A stretch of 37,771 bases of DNA, taken from Cephaloticoccus sp. Its GTDB lineage: Bacteria; Verrucomicrobiota; Verrucomicrobiia; Opitutales; Opitutaceae. This document shows positions 34,439 to 37,771 of the stretch, piece after piece. Position 1 is the stretch's first letter. The number at the start of each line of letters is the position of its first letter. The position numbers and the translations under genes were made by a program. Under the pieces are notes generated by a model. It worked only from the letters and a program-made list of their open reading frames with translations, was not told the origin of the DNA and ran no database searches. The DNA is taken from positions 1 through 37,771 of the forward strand of contig JAIPJW010000018.1 of assembly GCA_021734075.1 (NCBI GenBank), in the 5' to 3' direction.

Positions 34439-36886
34439 ATGGCTCCAAGACGCACGCTTCATTTGATTGGACAGGCCCATCTCGATCCGGTCTGGCTTTG
34501 GCCCTGGCGGGACGGGTGTTCGGAAGCACTCACCACCATCCAATCCGCGATCAACTTTCTGGAGACGGAGCCCGACTTTTGCTTCACGCGGTCGTCCTCG
34601 GAAATTTATCGCTGGGTGCAACAGGCCGACCCCCGCCTCTTCTCAAGGGTCAAGCATTTCGTGGCGGAGGGACGTTGGGAAATTGTCGGCGGTTGGATCG
34701 AGCAACCGGACTGCAATCTGCCATCGACCGAGAGTTTCGTGCGTCAAAGTCTTTACGGTAAAAGCTATTTCGAAAACGAATTTAGCGTCGACGTGAAGAT
34801 CGGCTACAATGTCGACTCGTTCGGCCATGCGGCCGGTCTCCCGCTGCTACTCGCGGGCGCAGGTTACACCCACTACGTTTTCATGCGACCGCAGAACTGG
34901 GAGCGCGAGTTGCCCACGCTGTTCTGGTGGGAAGGCCCGGACAAGTCTCGCGTGCTCTGTTGGCGCCTGCCGCAAAACTACGGCCAGGCCCCTGATGCCG
35001 GGACTGATCATTTTGAGACGGAGGTGCGTCAGGCCGCCGAGGTGGGTTTCGCGCCCGGCATGTCGCATGGCATGTTCTTCTATGGGGTCGGCAATCACGG
35101 CGGGGGTCCGACCCGGCGCCAAATCGAGCGGATCCGACAACTCCAGGCCGACCCCACCCTGCCGGAAATCCGCTTGAGCACGGTGGGCCGATTCTTTGCC
35201 GCCATCGCCGCCGATCCCGCCCTGGCCAAGGTGCCGACTTTGCGGGGCGACCTGAACAAGCACGCCCCCGGCTGCTACTCGGCCCATGGCATGATCAAAC
35301 GCGAAACCCGGCGCGCGGAACGCCGTCTGGTGCAGGCTGAAACCATCACCACGGCAGTCCGGCTGGCCACGGGCGCCACATTCCCGGCTGCGCCTCTGCA
35401 ACGGCCCTGGGAGCACCTGCTCTTCAACCAGTTTCACGATATCATGGGCGGCACCTGCACGGCCTCGAATGATGCATCCATTCGAGATCGCTTTGGTGCG
35501 ACAACCCATGCCGCAGACGAAATTGCCACCCTGGCGCTGCATCGTCTGGCCCGGGCGGTGGACCTGACAACCGTGCCCGAGGGAGCGCTCTTCCTGTGGA
35601 ATCCGCTGCCGTGGCCGCGTCAGGTCCAGGTGGAGTTTGACACTTTTGCGGCGCCCAATGGCGGGGCCCCCCTGACCCGACTCGTGGCCCCGGATGGCAA
35701 AGAAACCCATCCCATTTATTGGACCACGCCAGAACCCTGCTTCGGACCCATGAACTCACCCTGGAGCAAGTTGAATGCCCTGGTGCCACTCCCGGCCTGC
35801 GGTTATCGGGTTTTCACCCTCGACCGTGCCGACTGTCCCCCAGGCCTGCCCCCGCTTGTGCCCAATTTTTCCGTGGCGGGAATGCAGCCCGGCATCCATT
35901 TGCCCCTGGCCGGTGCCGGGCCGGAGCTCCCGGCTCCACTGATCAGTTTTTCCGTCTGGCAGGATACCGGAGATACCTGGGGACACCGGCTAAAGGGTTA
36001 CGACGAATGCCTGGGGGTGCCGGATCTTAATGACACGAAGGTGCTGGTCGAAAATCCCACGCAACGGTGTGTGCGCCAACGCGCCTGGTGGAACAAATCC
36101 GAATTGATCATCCACTATCGCCAACACGTGCATCAGCCGGGCATTGAAATTTCCGTGCGGGTCAATTGGCAGGAGTGCCGACAGATTCTGCGGCTGGAAG
36201 TGCGCACGCCGCTGGCCGACGTCAGGTCCTGTGCGGCCGGCCCGGCGTGCACCGTGCAACGATCCTCCGACCGCGGGGAAGAACCCGCCAGTGATTGGGT
36301 GGCCATCGAAGGCCAACGCCCCGACGGGCAAACCCATTCCGTCCAACTCGTGACCGACGGGGGCCTGAGCTACAACACCAGCGGGGGAGACCTGCAGGCG
36401 ATCATCGTGCGTTCCGCCTACTACGCACACCATCAGCCCAAGTTTCCCCGCGATGCCCCGGCCAACCCGCTGCTTGACCAGGGCTGGCAGGAAAGCCGGT
36501 TTTGGATCCGGTCCGCCCCCGGCGGGGTGGGCGCACTCCTGCCGCACCGCTATGCGGCTGAAGTGCTCAATCCGGTCGAACGGGTTTACGACAGCGCGCA
36601 CCCCGGCCCGCTTCCCCGGGAAGCCTCCCTCTTCTCCCTCTGGCCGGAAACCGTCATGCTCACCGCCTGCAAACCGGCCGAGGATGGTGACGGGTGGATC
36701 GTGCGTTTGCAGGAAACCGCCAGCCGGGACACGCGGTGTGAACTGCGCGCCATGCTGGGCGATCCACGCTCATGGCAACTCAACCTTGCCGCCGGCTCAC
36801 TCAGCACCATCCGGCTGCCATTTGCCGGCAACAAACCCGCCACTATCTGCGACCTGCTGGAAAATCCCGCCCCCTCAATCATATGA
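34439..36886 (+). CDS. GH38 alpha-mannosidase
   Basis: The 815-residue protein is a GH38 retaining alpha-mannosidase. HLDPVWLW near the start holds zinc ligands H14 and D16. GYNVDSFGHA holds the nucleophile D126. FHDIMGGTC (H333, D334) closes the zinc site. The helical middle domain and long beta-sandwich C-terminus have the usual order and length. No signal peptide is present, as in cytoplasmic bacterial GH38 enzymes that trim imported mannosides. Its TGA stop overlaps the ATG of the following sulfatase (ATGA), so the two are translationally coupled. The neighbours suggest that the mannose units are sulfated or linked to sulfated sugars. Confidence 0.93.
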   Translation: MAPRRTLHLIGQAHLDPVWLWPWRDGCSEALTTIQSAINFLETEPDFCFTRSSSEIYRWVQQADPRLFSRVKHFVAEGRWEIVGGWIEQPDCNLPSTESFVRQSLYGKSYFENEFSVDVKIGYNVDSFGHAAGLPLLLAGAGYTHYVFMRPQNWERELPTLFWWEGPDKSRVLCWRLPQNYGQAPDAGTDHFETEVRQAAEVGFAPGMSHGMFFYGVGNHGGGPTRRQIERIRQLQADPTLPEIRLSTVGRFFAAIAADPALAKVPTLRGDLNKHAPGCYSAHGMIKRETRRAERRLVQAETITTAVRLATGATFPAAPLQRPWEHLLFNQFHDIMGGTCTASNDASIRDRFGATTHAADEIATLALHRLARAVDLTTVPEGALFLWNPLPWPRQVQVEFDTFAAPNGGAPLTRLVAPDGKETHPIYWTTPEPCFGPMNSPWSKLNALVPLPACGYRVFTLDRADCPPGLPPLVPNFSVAGMQPGIHLPLAGAGPELPAPLISFSVWQDTGDTWGHRLKGYDECLGVPDLNDTKVLVENPTQRCVRQRAWWNKSELIIHYRQHVHQPGIEISVRVNWQECRQILRLEVRTPLADVRSCAAGPACTVQRSSDRGEEPASDWVAIEGQRPDGQTHSVQLVTDGGLSYNTSGGDLQAIIVRSAYYAHHQPKFPRDAPANPLLDQGWQESRFWIRSAPGGVGALLPHRYAAEVLNPVERVYDSAHPGPLPREASLFSLWPETVMLTACKPAEDGDGWIVRLQETASRDTRCELRAMLGDPRSWQLNLAAGSLSTIRLPFAGNKPATICDLLENPAPSII

Positions 36887-37771
36887 AGAAAAGACCGAAC
36901 ATCCTGCTCATCACCACCGATCAACATCGCTGGGATCATCTCAGCCACCAGGGCACTCCCGGGATCAGCACCCCGCACCTGGATCGTTTGGCCCGGGAAG
37001 GCGTGCACTTCAATCGAGCTTACACGCCGTCTCCCCTCTGCGTTCCCTGCCGGGTGTCCCTGTTGACCGGGCAATATCCTTCCTCACATCATGCCTATTC
37101 GATCGGCATGAGTGTGGATCCCTTCCCCACCTGCACGCTACCGGGCGTATTGGGGGCAGAGGGTTACCGCACCAAGATCATCGGGAAGACTCACTTTGTC
37201 AGTCGCGTGGATGAGGCCAAACACATGGCCGGCGGGCAGAACCCCGCACCCGACTTCTTCCGTCATTGGCATGGACCATACGCGGGCTTCGAGGAAATTT
37301 CCGCTTCAACCGGACACAACATACACAACGATCCCGACATGCACTACAAGGTGTTCCTCGAGGATGCGGGGGTGGATTACAAACCGTGGTTTCACGCCGG
37401 CCGGCCCGACTACGACCACCACTGGGCCGGAGTCTGGGATATCCCGGAGGAATACCACGACACCCACTGGGTTGGGATGGAAACGGAAAACTATATCCAG
37501 CAGAGATCCGGCCACGACGAGCCATGGTTTTGCTGGGCGAGTTTTCAGGATCCGCACGAACCTTTCGTGTGCCCCGAACCGTGGTTCTCCGCAGTCGATA
37601 CTGATGCGTTGCAGCTCTATGAGGATCACCGCGAAGGTGAGTTCAACGATCGGCCCGGCATTTACAAACGGATGCTTACCCGGGATTTCAAACCCTACAA
37701 CGAAGGCATGGGGGTGCCCTGCTCGTTCGGGGTGCCCGCAATCTCCAAGCGGGGCAAGACCGCGTTGCAGG
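36883..37771 (+). CDS. S1-type sulfatase, 3' end beyond window
   Basis: The gene starts at the ATG that overlaps the mannosidase stop and stays open to the window end (296 residues visible). NILLITTDQHRWDHL is the N-terminal metal site. The formylglycine motif is CVPCR (C53-R57) in SPLCVPCRVSLLTGQYP. IIGKTHFVSR follows where K and H bind substrate. FCWASFQDPHEPF matches the family F-x-D-P-H-x-P stretch. The DHG metal motif should come later but is not reached in the visible part. No signal peptide is seen. It is the third sulfatase of the locus and the partner of the GH38 mannosidase, so sulfated mannose is a likely substrate. Confidence 0.92.
   Translation, partial: MKKRPNILLITTDQHRWDHLSHQGTPGISTPHLDRLAREGVHFNRAYTPSPLCVPCRVSLLTGQYPSSHHAYSIGMSVDPFPTCTLPGVLGAEGYRTKIIGKTHFVSRVDEAKHMAGGQNPAPDFFRHWHGPYAGFEEISASTGHNIHNDPDMHYKVFLEDAGVDYKPWFHAGRPDYDHHWAGVWDIPEEYHDTHWVGMETENYIQQRSGHDEPWFCWASFQDPHEPFVCPEPWFSAVDTDALQLYEDHREGEFNDRPGIYKRMLTRDFKPYNEGMGVPCSFGVPAISKRGKTALQ

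Noticed and set aside
1-37771. CRISPR array, rRNA genes, phage genes, complete insertion sequence
   Set aside because: No regularly spaced repeats, rRNA-like sequence, phage structural genes or transposase frames were seen on either strand.

Overview
The window looks like chromosomal DNA of a polysaccharide-degrading member of the Verrucomicrobiota, most likely of Opitutales/Opitutaceae type. This is inferred from gene content, not from a marker gene. The DNA is GC-rich. Most starts have weak or no Shine-Dalgarno sequences. The gene set includes heparinase II/III-like proteins, S1-type sulfatases, a GHL6-type glycosidase, a GH38 mannosidase, phytanoyl-CoA dioxygenase-like proteins, an FAD_oxidored protein, a PEP-CTERM protein and a large TonB-dependent receptor. 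Short GC-rich palindromic repeats are scattered between genes.

1-10.5 kb: a patchwork, rearranged region. It holds a degenerate BadF/BcrA-type kinase relative, a CAU tRNA and short repeats that look like the ends of a lost insertion sequence. Next comes a DUF2326 (SMC/ABC-like) gene that has lost its 5' half. Two exported heparinase II/III-like proteins converge tail to tail, followed by a small uncharacterised beta-rich protein. Two broken genes, an amidohydrolase and a serine beta-lactamase-family hydrolase, are fused head to head at about 9.15 kb with both N-termini missing. A second set of the insertion-sequence-like repeats lies at 10.3 kb.

10.5-15.5 kb: single genes with ordinary functions. 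These are a PEP-CTERM surface protein with a palindrome-rich upstream region, a histidine-phosphatase-like protein, a GNAT acetyltransferase, a two-helix membrane protein, a DNA-methylase-fold methyltransferase, a 47-residue small protein and a rhomboid protease.

15.6-20.2 kb: a compact minus-strand operon of TonB-dependent receptor, beta-propeller phytase lipoprotein and an exported ParB/Srx-fold protein. It is best read as a phytate (inositol phosphate) capture and dephosphorylation system. The secreted ParB-like protein is its unexplained part.

20.5-28.5 kb: mostly single genes on alternating strands. These are an SGNH esterase, a phytanoyl-CoA dioxygenase-like protein divergent from an FAD oxidoreductase, a GIDE-LemA fusion, an alpha/beta hydrolase, a second dioxygenase and a metallophosphoesterase. 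They look like small-molecule or glycan-modifying enzymes, but no substrate can be read from the sequence.

28.6-37.8 kb: a sulfated-glycan catabolic locus. A 121-bp divergent promoter separates a minus-strand operon (sulfatase, GHL6-type glycosidase, sulfatase) from a plus-strand operon (GH38 alpha-mannosidase, then a sulfatase cut by the window end). Genes overlap by ATGA or are about 20 bp apart. A short-chain dehydrogenase converges on the minus-strand operon. None of these enzymes shows a clear signal peptide, which suggests that imported sulfated oligosaccharides are desulfated and cleaved inside the cell.
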